Under the pieces are notes generated by a model. The model did not search any database. It saw only the letters and a list, made by a program, of their open reading frames with translations, and had not been told where the DNA came from. Below are positions 6,618 to 6,694 of a DNA stretch of 6,694 bases, piece after piece; the first letter of the stretch is position 1, and the number at the start of each line of letters is the position of its first letter. Origin of the DNA: CAZJBP01 sp964544115 (lineage in GTDB: Bacteria; Verrucomicrobiota; Kiritimatiellia; UBA8416; JADHWI01); the NCBI GenBank assembly GCA_964544115.1, contig CAZJBP010000188.1, positions 1 through 6,694 of the forward strand, written 5' to 3'. Both the position numbers and the translations under genes were made by a program.

Positions 6618-6694
6618 GGACCATGTTGTGCCCGGATTCGGGCGCACCTGCGGTTCATTGACTTGGCGCCGCTGGCGCCGGCGCGGAGGGGAAG

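Noticed and set aside
6514..6624. An upstream ATG at 6624 in frame with the large secreted protein.
   Set aside because: It lies ahead of the best promoter, would place 37 non-hydrophobic residues before the signal peptide and lacks a better ribosome-binding site.
6665..6686. A cluster of GGCGCC and GGCGC repeats near the right edge.
   Set aside because: It is short, close to the window end and easily explained by the high GC content. It has no T-run to make a terminator and no partner repeat elsewhere in the leader.

Overview
This 6.7 kb window is GC-rich bacterial chromosomal (or contig) DNA. It holds five protein genes, and the first is cut by the left edge. I see no tRNA, rRNA, CRISPR array, insertion sequence or integrase. 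The best hint of lineage is the large secreted protein. One stretch of it resembles the prepilin-type H-X9-DG passenger domains that are abundant in Planctomycetota, Verrucomicrobiota/Kiritimatiellota and relatives. A PVC-type, Gram-negative origin is therefore my best guess, but it is inference and not proof.

Layout. (1) Bases 2-1342, + strand: the C-terminal part of a DEAD/DEAH-type helicase with the DUF1998 / MrfA-type zinc-binding domain, followed by a charged tail. (2) Bases 1354-2042, - strand: a type II toxin-antitoxin pair, with a Phd/YefM-like antitoxin followed by a PIN-domain RNase toxin overlapping it by 4 bases (ATGA). It converges on the helicase gene with only 11 bases between the stops. 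(3) Bases 2109-3287, - strand: a membrane thiol-redox protein with a signal peptide, a thioredoxin-like CxxC domain, a Pro/Gly/Ala linker and a six-helix CcdA/DsbD-type electron-transport domain. (4) Bases 3340-6513, - strand: a 1057-residue secreted protein of unknown function, preceded by a good sigma70-type promoter and a hairpin-forming leader. (5) Bases 6514-6694: about 180 bases of leader and promoter DNA with no gene that I can support.

How the genes may work together. The large secreted protein and the redox membrane protein are co-directional and 52 bases apart, so they probably form one transcript from the promoter near 6590-6617. The large protein keeps four cysteines in its mature part, and the next gene looks like a device for passing electrons across the membrane to extracytoplasmic thiols. 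It is a reasonable but untested guess that the second protein services the first, or services a shared envelope process. The toxin-antitoxin pair is a separate unit with its own ribosome-binding sites and a visibly lower GC content, so it was probably acquired independently. The least described element here is the large secreted protein with its paired redox protein. The helicase and the toxin-antitoxin genes belong to known families.
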